Source: Asterias rubens
Lineage: Eukaryota > Echinodermata > Asteroidea > Forcipulatida > Asteriidae
DNA: 64,000 bases
Direction of reading: 5' to 3'
NCBI RefSeq assembly: GCF_902459465.1
Contig: NC_047063.1
Span: 23,357,055-23,421,054 of the forward strand
Shown: in pieces, positions 23,897 through 34,609 of the stretch
Layout of the letters: every line of letters starts with the position of its first letter
Numbering within the stretch: position 1 is the stretch's first letter
Notes under the pieces: model-generated
What the model saw: the letters and a program-made list of their open reading frames with translations, nothing else
The model's database searches: none
What the model was told of the DNA's origin: nothing
Translations under genes and position numbers: made by a program

Positions 23897-24653
23897 TTAA
23901 CGGTCTTTGAAGGGAAAGACCTCACCGTTGCCGTGTCTCCAACGGCCCGCGAAGAAACGGAGCTTGGTGCCATTTTGGTAGTGGGTCTTGACTTGGTCTT
24001 TCCATTTTTTCTTCTCTGTCCAGTCTTGTAAAGTTAGATCGTCGATTATGAAGTAGGACTGAGCTTGTAGAGCTTGTCTGCATTTCTTCATAACACTGAC
24101 CTTGTCTTGGTATGACAGAAGTTTGACTAGAATGTGGGCCGGTTTTCCGTCAAAGTCTTTACCGTCCCGGTGAGCCCGTTCGATGGTCGGAGTTTCCCAG
24201 TCAAAACGTGTACGTAGGACATCGGCAACTTTGGTAGCGCAGTTCTCGTTGGCGGACCTCTGTATCCCCACGACTGAAGTTGTTTCGGCGGCTGAACCGC
24301 TCCTGCTTATTGATATCGTTATGCAGCTTTGCCAGTTCGTTCTTCATGGAAGATACCTCTGAACTAACGATGCTCAGGGATTTGTGTAGAGCGTCTTTGG
24401 AGTTCTCAAGCTCGGTGATTTTTTCACTGTTGAATTGGATTGAGGCTGCTAGCTTGACTTCGAGCTGTCGCTGACCTTCAACGATTGTACAGAGGGTAGA
24501 CCTCACGAATGCCTCGAAGTCTTCGTCCCCGTTGTGCCGACCATCCAGCTCGGGAGATTCTTCCCCGGACGAGGTAGGGTTCACGCTCACATGGGCTGCC
24601 GTGGGTCCCGTTCTTTTCCTCCCCCGCGGTTTGGGCTGCTGTTTGGGTGGCAT
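23897..24653 (-). pseudogene. LINE ORF1: coiled-coil/RRM RNA-binding protein, one frameshift
   Basis: Starts at ATG 24653 (MPPKQQPKPRGRKRTG). The N-terminus is basic, followed by an acidic stretch, then a heptad-rich coiled coil (about residues 70-125, ending KQERFSRRNN). At about 24265-24270 the frame shifts by one base. The continuing frame to 23897 carries GIQRSANENCATKVADVL, IERAHR, KPAHILVKLL, and a C-terminal RWRHGNGEVFPF. Order and motifs match the L1-type ORF1 RRM and CTD, which trimerise and coat the element RNA. The break lies exactly at the coiled-coil to RRM junction. Confidence 0.85.
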
Positions 24654-24766
24654 GATCGCTTCCTTGTATTTGTGGGTGTACACGTCTTGCTTGGGTGGTT
24701 TTAAAAAGCCCGGAGCACAGAGAGAGAGAGCGTCCTTCTCTTACGGCGTCATTAAAGTATCATTTT

Positions 24767-25164
24767 ACTTGTAATTCGTTTTTCACAGAAAATGGTGTAG
24801 TGGCGTATTTCAAACGGGAGTAACTCAGCAACGCGATACACCCCAAAGCTTAGACACATACCAAAAGTATTGCTGCTGATGTGTTCTTTCCAGCCATGCA
24901 TATAACTCAATTCCTGAAATTGCCTACATCTGACTCATTTTCACAGAGCGGGTCACAAATTGTGTATTCCAAATTTAGATTTATTTCTTCTTCCTGTGTA
25001 GACGTTATATAACCGCTCCGGATTTTCGGCGACATCAGAACGCTATCATTTTTTGAAGACACTCCATTTTGTTTTGAACCAATGTACAGTTCAATCAAAC
25101 CAACCGGCTGTCACACTGATTTTAGATTTCACGAAATTTGAGCAGCGATTTCACGAAATAAGAG
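24767..25164. other. Intergenic, no gene recognised
   Basis: Only short frames without domains (24907-25098, 25053-25241), which overlap on opposite strands. Confidence 0.5.
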
Positions 25165-25513
25165 CAGTACAATACAATACATACAATATGGGTTTTTATA
25201 TAGCGCCATTTCATTTAGACCACAGCATAGACAAACAATAGCAATGCAGATAATACAACAAATGAACAATAAAAAAGATGTTTTAAGTGCTTTCTTGAGA
25301 ATAGACAGTGAATTTGATGTGCGAATTGTGATGGGAAGATGGTTCCACAGTCCTGGGGCGGCTAAGGAAAATGCTTTATATGCAGCGGATTGAAGAGATT
25401 TGCTGCTTAGTTTATTTTCAGTAAGACAGGTTTTGTCTGATGCTGAGCGAAGCCCAGCCCTGGTTTGAATGTGAAAAGAAATACAAGATGCAAGATATGC
25501 TGGTGCAAGTCCA
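25165..25513. repeat. Dispersed repeat beside a LINE relic
   Basis: GGTTTTTATATAGCGCCATTTC, then GGTTCCACAGTCCTGGGGCG, read like a widespread marine-invertebrate interspersed repeat. It continues at 25904 after the TTAA-2 insertion. Confidence 0.45.
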
Positions 25514-25903
25514 TTTAAAGGCAGTGGACACTATTGGTATTTACTCAAAATAATTATTAGCATAAACCTTACTTGGTAACGAGTAATGGGGAGAGGTTGA
25601 TGGTATAAAACATTGTGAGAAACAGACCCCTCTGAAGTGAGTGACCTAGTTTAGGAGAAGAAGTAATTTTCCACGAATTTGATTTCGAGACCTCAAGTTT
25701 AGAACTTGAGGTCTCGAAATCAAGCATCTGAAAGCACACAACTTCGTGTGACAAGGGTGTGTTTTTCTTTCATAGTTATCTCGCAACTCCGACGACCGAT
25801 CGACCTCACATTTTCACAGGTTTGTTATTTTATGCATATGTTGAGATACACCAAGTGAGAAGACTGGTCTTTGACAATTACCAATAGTGTCCAGTGTCTT
25901 TAA
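25514..25903. mobile_element. TTAA-2 element inserted in a LINE relic
   Basis: Full length, with the central palindrome CGAGACCTCAAG intact. The interrupted repeat resumes on both sides, so this insertion is younger than the LINE relic. Confidence 0.92.
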
Positions 25904-26110
25904 GCATTTGTACACACGCACCAATATTTTGAATTGAATGCGCTCTTTCACCGGGAGCCAATGTAGCTTTTTGAGAAAAGGAGTTGCATGATCATGCTTA
26001 GATGCACAACATATTAGTTTGGCAGCCCAATTCTGAAGATGTTGAAGTATATTAATTTGAGTTGTGTTTGCTCGAAGTAAAAGTGCGTTGCCATAGTCCA
26101 ATGTGAAAGA
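25904..26110 (-). pseudogene. LINE ORF2 C-terminal fragment
   Basis: The minus strand encodes MDYGNALLLRA, LQNWAAKLICCASKHDHATP and LHWLPVKERIQFKILVRVYK. This is the conserved post-RT block of CR1/L2/Rex1-type LINEs. It is cut by the TTAA-2 insertion to its left. Confidence 0.85.
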
Positions 26111-26282
26111 ACAAGAGACCTTGTAACACTGCTACTGTGTCAACATCTAGAAACCTTCTTATACGTGTAATGTTACGCAGATGGTATGACACAGACCTTG
26201 ACAATGATCGTTATTTGTGGAGACATAGACATAAGATTGTCAAAGACAATGCCGAGGTTCCGAACAGCTGTAGTGGTTTTAG

Positions 26283-26522
26283 TTGTCCTATCTCAACAAT
26301 ATGCATAAAATAACAAACCTGTGAAAATTTGAGCTCAATCGGTCATCGAACTTGCGATATAATAATGAAAGAACAAACTCCCTTGTCACACGGAGTTGTG
26401 TGCGTTTAGATGGTTGATTTCGAGACCCCAAGTTCTAAATCTGAGGTCTCGAAATCAAAATCGTGGCAAATTACTTCTTTCTCGAAAACTATGGCACTTC
26501 AGAGGGTGCCGTTTCCCACAAA
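26283..26522. mobile_element. TTAA-2 element, both ends lost
   Basis: From CTATCTCAACAATATGCATA to GGGTGCCGTTTCCCACAA. Contains the central GATTTCGAGACC palindrome. Confidence 0.85.
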
Positions 26523-27593
26523 AAAATACAGAGGCTTAAAGAAGCCACGTGCCTTATATTATTTTTGTTTTAACCCTCGTATCAATATTATTATAAATAT
26601 TAAAATTTAATAATCAGCTTGGTGATTCAATTATCACTTTGTATTCTACGCTTTATTATAATATTTAGGGGGAAAATTATTTAATTTTGAATTTTAATTA
26701 TTTTTTGCAAATTACCATGGTAAGTTTTAAAATGTCATTAAAAATATCGTGAATAAAATGAAGACTTGAAGTCACTGCAGATATATCTTCCACGTATGGC
26801 TTCACCGGGAAACCATTCGTTCTCGTTTGCCTTGAAAACAGGAAAAACTCAAAACCAATGGGACCATGATGAAGTCATTGAAGATCGGTGTGTGGTGTGA
26901 AAATTTCAATGTCCATCAAGTTTTAATGTATGTTTGCATACTTAATATAAACAAATGAAGATAATTAGGGCATCGGTTGATATATCGTATCATTATTTTT
27001 TCCCAATTCAAAGAAAAGGGCCTAATACCGTGAAAACTGGTAAGAGGAGGATATATTTGTTACAGCTTTTGTTTATAAATTATACACTGTTACACATACA
27101 GCTAATGTTTGCGGTACCTTGCACAAAAGTCACAATTTTATCGTCGTCTCTTATAATTATATACGATTTTAACGGCACATTTTAAATGTTTGCCAAAATA
27201 AGTTTAACGCAGTGCGGGTTTAACAGTGAACAACAACTAACCAACCAAGAGCTTTAATTAACACATTAGTAAAGTCAACATTTAGTGACTGCAGTATATC
27301 GATGTGTGTGAGCGTGTCTACCCGTTGAAACAGAGAACGTCATTTTGTTGCACGCTGTGAAGGGATCCACGGTGTTCTGAACACTCTCGGGGGCAAATGG
27401 CAAGCCGAGGTTGCCCCTTCGGTTACCGTAGTATAACAATACGGAAGGGATCCGGGTTTTGTAGTCTTATAATATAGGAAAAGACATTTTCCTGGATCCT
27501 TTTTTTCTGGATAGCGTAGAATGTGCATACCTATAGTCTTCGTTAGCATAGGAACTTAGTATGTGACGAGCAACGCTCAGCTTGATAATTGTG
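26523..27593. other. AT-rich intergenic downstream of GPCR 2
   Basis: 26560-26760 is strongly AT-rich. The 26955-27185 frame is a low-complexity open frame without a domain. Beyond the receptor stop lies a short stretch with three GGATCC-containing repeats (27363-27505). The 3' UTR of GPCR 2 should lie here, but I see no clear poly-A signal close to the stop. Confidence 0.5.
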
Positions 27594-28784
27594 TTACTTA
27601 CATAGCTTACTTAGCACCTCTTTACACTCTTTTCTAAACCGTCTATTTGCAAGTCCGTAAATAAACGGATTGACAGCGTTATTCAAGAAGAAAAGCACTC
27701 GTATCTCATTCATGACTATGTAGAAGAGAGGGTCGACATAAATACCCTGGTCTTCACCCGCATCGGCGTTCACAACTGCTATCATGATCCAGTGCGGCAG
27801 CCACAGTAGAAGGAACACAACGCTGGCCACGAACAACATCACGGTCGTCTTACGCTGAAGGGCTGCGTTGGTATCCACCTTTTTAGCTTGGCGCTGTTTG
27901 ACGGGATTCAGACGAGGTTTGTTCCCGTCACTCGCCGCCGGGTGACGAAACGCTTCAGGCTTCTTCGGTGGTCCTTGTGGGGCGGTATCCTCTCTGGCAG
28001 GACTATGTCCAGTGGATGGTTGAGATGTATCATGGTGGGGTACGGAATTGAGACATTTAGATTCAGTCTTGACTGTGTCTTTACCTGGTTGTCCACGAGT
28101 AGGCTCTTTGGACGAAGAAGCAACTTGCAAGCTGGAAAGATTCGCTGCATTTGCAGAAGACATAATGCCGACTCGGACATGTCTACGGATGGTCATGAAC
28201 ACTTTGGTGTAACATACTCCAATAATCGATGGAGGGAAAAAAAAGGAGCTCATGCGAGCCAATGATGCCAAGTTCACAGACGGAGTAGGCGTTCTGCCAA
28301 GCTGCTGGGCGAATTCAGGAACGGACATCAAGGCCCCGGAGATAAATGAAATCACGACCGCTATTTGTACCCGTCTGAGGGTAAAGAACCGTCGATGCGG
28401 ACGGCATATGCAGTCGTAGCGATCCAATGCAATCACTGAAGTGATCGCAACGGAGGCCATGGCCGACCCGCTCGCTATTTTCTGGGTGATCGTAATGGCT
28501 TGCTGCATCCCTACTATCTGTTCTACAACGTCGATGATCTTTACCGAGCAAACGATACAGTCGGCCAAAGCCAGGCCCTGAATTAAAACGATGGTGCTGG
28601 TTTTTACAGTCTTCCTCCAGTAAACGCGTATGATGAGGAGGTTACCAGGAACGCCCAGTAGCACCACCAGTATCTCAACAACCACGCGGAAAACGCGCAC
28701 ATTTGAATTCTGTGGCTGACCGGCCTTTGGGAAAGCATTGTCTGCGGATAGTTCAGATGTATTTGCTGTGGGAAACATATCCAT
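27594..28784 (-). CDS. Class A (rhodopsin-like) GPCR 2, intronless
   Basis: A 396-residue receptor starting at ATG 28784 in good context (GCAATGG). The N-terminus is glycosylatable (NTS at 8-10). TM1 has GVPGN at 44-48, TM2 LALADCIVC at 71-79, TM3 ends in DRYDCICRP from 121, ICL2 has RRFFTLRR, and TM5 FFFPPSIIGVCY is near 181-192. A very long third loop (about 205-315) is rich in Ser, Pro, Lys and Gln. TM6 is VFLLLWLPHW, TM7 ends NPFIYGL, and helix 8 is NRRFRKECKEV. It lacks cysteines at the top of TM3 and in ECL2. It is the most diverged of the three (IALDRYD, NPFIY), runs opposite to the other two and lies about 24 kb and 11 kb from them, so it is an older duplicate. Ligand unknown. Confidence 0.93.
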   Translation of the reverse strand: MDMFPTANTSELSADNAFPKAGQPQNSNVRVFRVVVEILVVLLGVPGNLLIIRVYWRKTVKTSTIVLIQGLALADCIVCSVKIIDVVEQIVGMQQAITITQKIASGSAMASVAITSVIALDRYDCICRPHRRFFTLRRVQIAVVISFISGALMSVPEFAQQLGRTPTPSVNLASLARMSSFFFPPSIIGVCYTKVFMTIRRHVRVGIMSSANAANLSSLQVASSSKEPTRGQPGKDTVKTESKCLNSVPHHDTSQPSTGHSPAREDTAPQGPPKKPEAFRHPAASDGNKPRLNPVKQRQAKKVDTNAALQRKTTVMLFVASVVFLLLWLPHWIMIAVVNADAGEDQGIYVDPLFYIVMNEIRVLFFLNNAVNPFIYGLANRRFRKECKEVLSKLCK

Positions 28785-29319
28785 TGCTACAGAAAGACAG
28801 GTCCAGAAATTCAGTTTGCTGTTAATAACGAATCGTTTATTTTCGTTGCTTTATTTTTGTGATGCTTCTTTAGTTCCTGACACAGAGGAACAAATTTCCT
28901 TGGAATAATTGTGGCATTTGTGAAAAACATTTTGCTTTTATGGACATAAAATAACAGATCCAGTTGCGTGACATCCTGTCTCATTTACATATGTCAGTTA
29001 TTGTTTTTGGAACTCGACCATACCGACCAATGAAAAGGCAGGATAAGTATATCAGGGATGCTTTACAAAATACGTGCCTCTATGGGGTCTTTCACACAAT
29101 GAAACAATGGACCCCTTATAGGGGATTTTCTTAGTTCAACTTGGACCCCACACGGGAATTAGTTAGAAAATGTAATAAAAAAAACAACACTAAGCAGGAC
29201 CCCACAAACTAATTCCATGGGGTATAGTGTGCGTGCGTTGAGGAGCCCTCACACACGCAACTTGTGTGTACTTTGGCCTATAGGACTGACACGTCATAAC
29301 TCTGAAATTGCGAAACAAC
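28785..29319. other. Upstream region of GPCR 2; possible short element
   Basis: GGACCCC-containing palindromic text (29105-29220) resembles a short inverted-repeat element. The receptor promoter should lie here but no TATA box stands out. Confidence 0.35.
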
Positions 29320-31050
29320 GCGCATCTAATAAGAACGAATACGGTTGTCTGCATCTATATCTAAACTGCGCAATAAAGTATCTAAACACTTACAAATGGT
29401 CAGGTTTATCGGAACCTGAACTAGTATGAACAAATTTAACTAAATAATTCGATTCACAGTTATCTTCTGCGCATTTTGACACCTCTTTGTTGCGCTGCGA
29501 TATTGTTTTGGCGGATTTGTGGGCGTGGCTTAAGGTCAAATTTCAAAAGTTGCAAAAGCCCATGTTCACCACAATAGACCGATGGCGCTACCAATGTTTA
29601 CATGTGGTCACGTGACCTATAGTGGGTATAGAGAATTAGAAACACAGCTACACAGTAAAGACATGGGAAGACTATGGACTACCGATGGACCATATTGGCT
29701 GTATTTTCAATAAATAACTCTTGCAACTAAAAACGGAGCCCTTTTCATAAAGTTGAGTATTGTGACAATGATTTAAATCACATTTGCTGTTTGATGTTCC
29801 CAGTATTCTACTACAAAAGAGGTTTCTTTTGAGAGTATGGTTTATAGACTACGTAAATTACTGAGGTTAGAGCGAGTCACGCGCCGTGGATTTTGCGTTG
29901 TGCACGGCGTGAAGTTGGGCTGTGACAAGGGAGATCGCGAAGTTGTCCTACTCATAGCTGACAGCTCCCCCTTCTAATCAAACATTTTGAGGATAAAAAA
30001 ATGGATATGCAGCTTCTTAATGAGATTTTTATTGAAAATATTGGCAGCAAAATTATTACAACGAGGGAACTGTAAAACCACACTTTACGTGCACAAACAC
30101 ATGACATCGTGTGAAAAATCTCTTGGAATTTCCTATTTGGTGGAACTGTGTTTACCTATACTGGCATTGTTCAGCCACCGGTAAGGTCTCATGTTACAAA
30201 CTCCGGAATATTCTACAGTGATTTCGAGAATATAGTCCTTTTTTGAGCCATAAATTGCAACAGTAATTATGTCTTTTTAACGCATGTTTATATGCAGTAC
30301 GCCGTGTTTGTTTACATCCTGTACCCACTATAGGTCACGTGACGCACGGAGCGCAATCGGTCTATTCCCGAAGGGAGCTCGCAGAAGCATCACACACATA
30401 CAAACCAAGACAAAATACACCAATTAGTTATGTTTTTACTGCAGTACCTCCTGAGTCTTCTAACTTAACTGCTGAAAGGTACTCTCTGCTTTTATCTTAT
30501 AAACTCTAACTGCTTATATCCTGAAGATAGTCCTTAATAATGGGTGTGTCCTCCATCACTCTGAACGGCAAGGACACGTCTTCTCATTACGTCATCTCGA
30601 GACACCTTAACATATCAGGGAATTTGGCTTTAAACCCATATTGATTTATGCCTCCCTTCTCTGACCCCTTTGCTTTTTTAGATAATTAATGCTGATGTTC
30701 ATCGCATATGATTTAACCAAGACGCGATAAACAAATCATAATATATAAAAGGGAGGCAAATAAAATGCTGATCTTATTCGTCACAGTACAACGCTTTTGC
30801 TTGAATTGGAGCCCTTGCAACTTTTAAAATTCGCCCTAGGCCACTCAAGTACCCATAAATCCGCCAAACAACATCGTAAGCGCAACCCAACAGGTATCAA
30901 AATGCACAGAAGATAACTGTGCATCGGATTAATTAATTAATTTTGTGCTTACTATTTGAGGTTCCGATAAAACTGACAATTTGCAAGTGTTTAGATACTT
31001 TATTGGTGCAGTTTATATCCGTATGCTTGAGAAACCTCTTTAGTGGCAGC
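29320..31050. repeat. Long imperfect inverted repeat, outer arms
   Basis: The left arm (29320-29575) and the complement of the right arm (30790-31050) align over about 250 bases, sharing for example AATAAAGTATCTAAACACTT, TTTATCGGAACCT, CACAGTTATCTTCTG and TTTGGCGGATTT. The 1.2-kb loop contains a second inverted-repeat element. This could be a fold-back transposon with long terminal repeats. No transposase is visible. Confidence 0.85.
29571..30366. mobile_element. Inner inverted-repeat element
   Basis: Termini AATAGACCGATGGCGCT and GTCACGTGACCTATAGTGGG on the left recur as complement on the right (30318-30366). About 796 bp, non-coding; the frame at 29987-30184 has no domain. It sits inside the loop of the larger inverted repeat. 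Confidence 0.75.
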
Positions 31051-32060
31051 AATATGATTCAGTTAACCGACTTCCTTCAGTGTCCATCGTCCTTTTTAGT
31101 CAACCCCATTAGCCTTTTTGAGATATGGTGGCCCTTGTAGGAGTTCAGTGTGTGGTTTGGGTGTATACAGACAGATTTACCCAAACCCTACAGTGTTATA
31201 GGATTGTGTCCACCATGTCTGCTTATTGCAGAAGGGCACCGACTGTTCATCATAATGTGTTTACGTGATTGACTAAAAACCAATCACATAAACAATGTTT
31301 TGCCGAGTGCGTCCCATCGAGAACGGCAGAGAATGACCCTGGGTGGACGCAGCGAGAGAAATTAATATATAACGAAAGCACAGGGGAGGTGAAAACAGAT
31401 AAGTCATAACTTTTTTGTCACAACAGTTCGTAGGAATAAAACCTTCGGTGAAATACGGTCTTGTTTTACTGTAGTAATTTACAAATCCATTAACTATTTT
31501 TTCAAAAGACTCCTCAAATGAACCTTCTGGCACCTCCATTAAACCAGTGAAGGTTGTCACGTCTTTAGGTGAAAAAAACAATGTGTAGGCCTATTAAAAC
31601 TAACCTGTGAAAATTTAGCTTCAAAAGCTGTTAGGGTTTTTTGAGATATCACTGAAGTTCAGGAGCGGTTATCGTGTCCAGCAAGAATAACCCGTAATTG
31701 GAATACACAATCTGAAAAACGTATCTGACAGTAGCGTTTTTCAGATTGCAATTTGGGGGATATATCTGATATCATTATGATTCCATTACCACATAATACT
31801 TAGAAGTAAAATTATTCCTAGGATGCCTTATACTATGGAAAGCTGCTGTAGGCTGTTTTCACATGTTTTTGTTGTCATTAACGATTACCAAACGTTAATA
31901 CCTTTTTAAAACCGCGGGATCAATTAGTGTGTCTGTCGAAATGGAGAGTTTCAGCCTCATTTGGGGGAATACGGTTTTTGCCATTCAGACCATTGCAATG
32001 ACATCTTCCGACTCATGGAAACCACAGTTATTGGTCAGTAGACACCATTACTCAAGTTTG
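31051..32060. other. Intergenic; one unexplained minus-strand frame
   Basis: A 102-codon frame at 31273-31581 (-) reads protein-like (VPEGSFEESFEKIVNGFVNY) but I recognise no family and find no convincing splice pair. AAGAATAACCCGTAATTGGA at 31682-31701 recurs at 47001-47020, so part of this region is repetitive. Confidence 0.35.
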
Positions 32061-32630
32061 CGTTACACCCGGTTCAGACAGGTGCTTCGGAGTCGCGCCG
32101 AACCAAATCGATCAGGAGCGACTCTCGGTCGACTCAAATAAAATTTTGTTTTAGACAGGCGAACTTAAAGTAACATTTTCATTGTTTCGGCTCATGAAAA
32201 GATCGACGTCTGAAACGATTGAAACAGTCTTTCGACTTCTAGCGCGTCCAGTCGCTCCTAACTAACATAACATTTACATTGGCTCAGCTCGGCTCATGAC
32301 AAGGGCCAAAATTACATGGCTCTGATTATCGTATGTAAGCACAGAATCGGCGCTTACGGAAGCAGGGAATGTTGTGCTTACGGCAAGCGTGTTTCACGGG
32401 TTAGCGGCGAATTTTCTTGACTTTTGCGCGTGCGTACTCCGTATTACTAGGCATTCTACGCTTACAAGGCTAGCGCAGAAATTCGGCGCTTGAACGTAGC
32501 GGGGAATCGTGATCGTAAGCGCAGTATTCGACGGTAAGCAGAGCCATGAAATTGGGCCAAGATCGACGTCTGAAACCAAGGCGCTTCAGAGTCTTTCGAC
32601 TTAGCGCGGCCAGCCGCTCCTTACTGTTTC
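32061..32630. repeat. Repeat interrupted by a short element
   Basis: CGGCTCATGAAAAGATCGACGTCTGAAAC (about 32190-32215) is echoed across the insertion at 32293-32302 and 32559-32576, showing a direct-repeat host element. GGAGTCGCGCC-like text lies at the left end. Confidence 0.5.
32303..32558. mobile_element. GGGCCAAATTTCATGGCTCTG-type element, copy 1
   Basis: Begins GGGCCAAAATTACATGGCTC and ends GAGCCATGAAATTGGGCC. Homologous to 61798-62045. Confidence 0.8.
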
Positions 32631-32661
32631 AAACGTCAAATTAACTGTTCATGTACACGTT

Positions 32662-33011
32662 TGGTAATTACTCAAATTATAGATTAGCATCAGCCTTACT
32701 TAACGAGCAACAGAGAGCTGTTGAGTGTATAAAGCTTTGTGAGAAACGACTCCCTTGAAGCAACGTAGTTTTTGAGAAAGAGGTAATTTCTCACTAAAAT
32801 GAAAATACTTTTGGCCAGAAGCCTTTTATTCTTATCTGAAAAAACACTATTTTGTACAACAAGGTTGTTCTTTCCTTCATCTTGCAACTTCACAGACCAA
32901 TTGAGTCAACATTTTCAAACGCTTGTTATTTTATGCATAGATGTTGGGATACACCAAGTGAGAATACTGGTCGTTGACACAAAATTACTAAAGGTGTTCA
33001 GTATCTTTAAT
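32662..33011. mobile_element. TTAA-2 element, diverged
   Basis: TTGGTAATTACTCAAATTAT at the left, GGTGTTCAGTATCTTTAA at the right. The central palindrome is replaced by unrelated text. Confidence 0.78.
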
Positions 33012-33094
33012 TCAGAATATAGTTCGGTACGACTCTTGACTGCTTGTCTGAACTATGGGTGTTAGCATTTCATTGTTTGTTGTATGCAAATACA

Positions 33095-33345
33095 ACGTAC
33101 TATTATAGCGTTGCGGTACCCGCTGCAAAAACATAGGATTCGAACTGCCTCTAGCTACCGGGCAACTTCGGTGGTCTAGTTGGTAAGACACTGCTCTAGA
33201 ATTGCAAGGGTCGTGGGTTCGAATCCCACCCGAGTAACATGCCTGTGATATTTTTTCACATGACTCGGGAAAGTACTGAGTATACAGTGCTAACACACAT
33301 CGGTGTATGGGTAAAAAACAAAAAATTAATATTCTTTATCCCCGA
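33095..33345 (+). mobile_element. tRNA-derived SINE
   Basis: The head at 33164-33237 carries a pol III A box TGGTCTAGTTGG (33172-33183) and a B box GGTTCGAATCC (33216-33226). The T-arm is perfect (GTGGG/CCCAC around TTCGAAT) and the D-stem is GTC/GAC. The anticodon stem pairs only in its centre and the acceptor is poor, so it is not a functional tRNA gene. The body runs to AAAAAACAAAAAATTAATA. Confidence 0.72.
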
Positions 33346-33430
33346 TGCAAATTAAACATCTCTATATACCATAGACGTCAACGACACGTACTCAAACCAA
33401 AAGCCAAAAACAAAAACTTATTTTCTTGAA

Positions 33431-33655
33431 TGTATTCTTGATCAAATTTGCTAAGAATGAAATTTCTTCCTTGATAAAAACAGGATTACCAACCAAATTT
33501 CCACGTGATTTCCATGATAAACAAACAACAGCTGAATACAAGTAACAAACAATATGCAACAAATGGAAATTTGGTTGGTAATCCTGTTTTTATCAAGGAA
33601 GAAATTTCATGCTAAGCAAATTTTGTGTGCTTAGCAGCTCTATGAAAATTTGGCC
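33431..33655. repeat. Inverted repeat, about 63-bp arms
   Basis: AAATTTCTTCCTTGATAAAA and GGATTACCAACCAAATTTCC (33459-33503) recur as complement at 33566-33610. The right flank continues into TTAGCAGCTCTATGAAAATT, like the ends of the GGGCCCAATTTCAT family. Confidence 0.85.
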
Positions 33656-34012
33656 CTGGTATAATCGGCTCCAAAATATCCACTGATTTTGTCGGCATTG
33701 TATTTTAAATATTAAAAAAAAAATCCCTTTGAATTGAAAGTATATATATGCAAAGCCGTAAAAGTCCCTACATCAAAATTACATGGTTACTCTAATGTAT
33801 AGTACAAGTCTTTAATTCCTTTCAAGGAAAATTGATGTAGGCTTAACTGCATCCTGCCGGATAATTTGGAGAGCAACTATTAACTGCCATCGGTCGTTTC
33901 CTTAATCAAATTAGGTCTCCTTCGAATCAATGTGAACAATGGCTTGATGAAGTGTCGCTAAAAGGGTTCATTGCTGGCTGCTTTGCATTCAGACACTTCT
34001 AACAACATAGGG

Positions 34013-34040
34013 CCAGGGTTAGGGTTAGGGGTAGGGTTTA
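34013..34040 (+). repeat. Short interstitial telomere-like tract
   Basis: CCAGGGTTAGGGTTAGGGG and GTAGGGTTT give about four TTAGGG-like units, 13 bases from a TTAA-1 insertion. Confidence 0.6.
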
Positions 34041-34052
34041 ATTCAATTCACA

Positions 34053-34443
34053 TTAAAGGAACACGTTGCCTTGGATCGGACGAGTTGGTCTATGAAAAGC
34101 GTTTGAAACCGTTTGCTACGATATGCATATGGTTAGAAAGATGTTTTAAAAGTAGAATATAATGATCCACACACATATCACTCAAAATTGCACGGTTTTC
34201 ATTTTACGTCGCGAACTAACACGGTCGGCCATTTATGGGAGTCAAAGTTTTGACTCCCATAAATGGCCGACCGTGTTTGTCGACGAGGTAAAACAAAAAC
34301 CACGCAATTTCAAGGCATATTTGTGTAGATCATTGTATTCAACTTTTACAACATCTTTCTAACCATATCGATTTTATAACAAACGGTTACACGAAGCTTT
34401 TCAAAGACCAACTCGACCGATCCAAGGCAACGTGTTCCTTTAA
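34053..34443. mobile_element. TTAA-1 element, complete, with 28-bp perfect central hairpin
   Basis: TTAA flanks and inverted termini AGGAACACGTTGCCTTGG. The centre (about 34219-34276) is a perfect inverted repeat whose arms read ACACGGTCGGCCATTTATGG plus GAGTCAAA, with only two loop bases. Confidence 0.94.
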
Positions 34444-34609
34444 TGTCCATACTATCAAAACTTAACACAGCATTACAGAATGCATATAATATACAATGTT
34501 ATAGCGGACAGGGTAGTCTAAGGTTTTTGCAATCAAACACATTTATGGAGGCCAATTTGAAAAGCCGAGGCTTGCTGTAATCAGCCTGTGGACAGACAGA
34601 AACAAGATA

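Larger units (their letters stand above)
19414..24750 (-). mobile_element. Near-complete L1/Tx1-like LINE
   Basis: A 5.3-kb non-LTR retrotransposon on the minus strand. The 5' end is near 24750 (GACGCCGTAAGAGAAGGACG), followed by ORF1, a roughly 500-base G-rich spacer, ORF2, about 130 bases of 3' UTR and an A-tail (T-run 19414-19427). The 5'-side flank reads TTAAAGTATCATTTTAC at 24752. The same 14-15 bases sit beside the A-tail of the duplicated copy at 16610-16624, so they are the target-site duplication. In this copy the A-tail-side TSD has been lost. One frameshift in ORF1 and one stop in ORF2 are the only lesions I can see, so the insertion is young. Confidence 0.93.

Noticed and set aside
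31273-31581. Possible exon on the minus strand
   Set aside because: No convincing acceptor/donor pair and no family resemblance; part of the neighbourhood is repetitive.
33164-33237. Functional tRNA gene
   Set aside because: A and B boxes and T-arm are good, but the acceptor and anticodon stems do not pair properly and a SINE body follows.
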